Source: DAOTVS01 sp034436375 (GTDB lineage Bacteria > Chloroflexota > Anaerolineae > SpSt-313). From it: DNA of 12,219 nucleotides. The stretch covers positions 1 to 12,219 of the forward strand of contig DAOTVS010000072.1 in NCBI GenBank assembly GCA_034436375.1, given 5' to 3'. A program made the translations under genes and the position numbers. Below the pieces are notes generated by a model, which saw nothing but the letters and a program-made list of their open reading frames with translations, had not been told where the DNA came from and searched no databases. Below are positions 11,771-12,219 of the stretch, one piece after another. Every line of letters begins with the position of its first letter. Within the stretch, counting starts at the first letter, position 1.

Positions 11771-12219
11771 ATGTCACCCAAGTCGCAAAAACGCCGTTGC
11801 GCGCATGGAGCTTGCCGCGCCTGGGCGATGCACGGCGGCACGCTGTGCAGCGCGCATGCCGGGCGCGTGCGCCGGTCGCGGCGACTGTCACAGAAGGTCG
11901 CCTCCGCCGTTGAGCCGGGTGAGGAGAAGCGAGAGCCGCCGCCACAGGCGCAAGAGACGCTGGCGGCTGGGCCCGGTGAGGAGGTGCAGGAGCTTCCGAC
12001 GCTGGAATCGGAGATCAAGCTGCTGGCCGCGCGCCGCAACAAGGTAGATAAGGCGCTGCAAGAACACCTCGACAATAAGGATGCGGACCCGCACGAGGCG
12101 CTGCGCTACCTGACGGTGCTGGCGCAGGTCGGCCGCAGCCTGGCGACGATGCTGGTGCAGCGCTCGGCCCTCGGCGGCGCCCGCGAGCTGGAGGACTTTT
12201 TCGGCGCCGTGTCGGTGCG
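11771..12219 (+). CDS. Cys/His zinc-motif protein of the phage cluster, 3' end outside window
   Basis: The frame is open from ATG 11771 to the window end (149 codons seen, no stop). AAGGAGG (11759-11765) lies 5 bases upstream. Near the N-terminus RCAHGACRAWAMHGGTLCSAH gives C10-x4-C15-x10-C26-x2-H29, a compact zinc-binding pattern. A basic stretch (GRVRRSRRLSQK) and an acidic, proline-rich linker (EPGEEKREPPPQAQET) follow, then a helical region (LESEIKLLAARRNKVDKALQEHL to HEALRYLTVLAQVGRSLATMLVQRSAL). Zinc knuckle plus helices would suit a DNA- or RNA-binding packaging protein such as a small terminase subunit, and a large terminase may follow beyond the window. That function is inference; the gene itself is well supported. 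Confidence 0.75.
   Translation, partial: MSPKSQKRRCAHGACRAWAMHGGTLCSAHAGRVRRSRRLSQKVASAVEPGEEKREPPPQAQETLAAGPGEEVQELPTLESEIKLLAARRNKVDKALQEHLDNKDADPHEALRYLTVLAQVGRSLATMLVQRSALGGARELEDFFGAVSV

Overview
The window is GC-rich bacterial DNA with every supported gene on the + strand. The combination of a Mod/Res restriction pair, phage morphogenesis genes and many palindromic intergenic repeats (TAATAAG heptamers, CGCGGAGGCGCAGG arms, a GAGLRPAP-coding hairpin, AATTCGTGG units) looks most like a Chloroflexota (Anaerolineae-type) chromosome carrying a prophage or phage-derived island. That assignment is inference from style, not from a marker gene.

Layout. Positions 1-1008 hold the 3' part of a DNA methyltransferase (Mod), and 1259-4675 a 1138-residue type III-like restriction subunit (Res) with helicase motifs, a PD-(D/E)xK nuclease site and a C-terminal HEPN-like motif. 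Positions 4676-5447 contain no convincing gene. They hold a branched palindrome, a strong sigma70-type promoter, a roughly 135-nt structured RNA ending in an intrinsic terminator, a GC-rich stretch, and a heptamer-bounded palindrome.

From 5448 a morphogenesis cluster begins: portal protein (5448-6587), a prohead-protease/scaffold/major-capsid fusion (6740-8749) with an internal Shine-Dalgarno and ATG at 7343, a small holin-like membrane protein (8878-9156), two small proteins in ATGA overlap (9512-9805, 9802-10065), a head-tail adaptor-like protein (10221-10850), a structural protein of unknown family (11000-11638), and a Cys/His zinc-motif protein that runs off the end (from 11771). No terminase is visible between the restriction genes and the portal.

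The most unusual aspect is the spacing. Except for one ATGA overlap, every gap between the phage-like genes contains sizeable inverted-repeat DNA. Five gaps carry the same kind of element. Its 5' arm is an array of TAANNNG-type heptamers, whose first unit usually supplies the stop codon of the gene before it and whose period puts stops in all three frames. A branched core follows, and the complementary 3' arm ends directly at a Shine-Dalgarno sequence. It behaves like a portable stop-hairpin-start module. Other gaps carry different palindromes, one apparently inserted next to another, and one palindrome lies inside a coding region.

Working together, Mod and Res would be a restriction-modification defence system. 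The portal, protease/capsid, adaptor and small proteins would build a procapsid and connector. The promoter-RNA-terminator unit sits where it could gate transcription of the capsid cluster.
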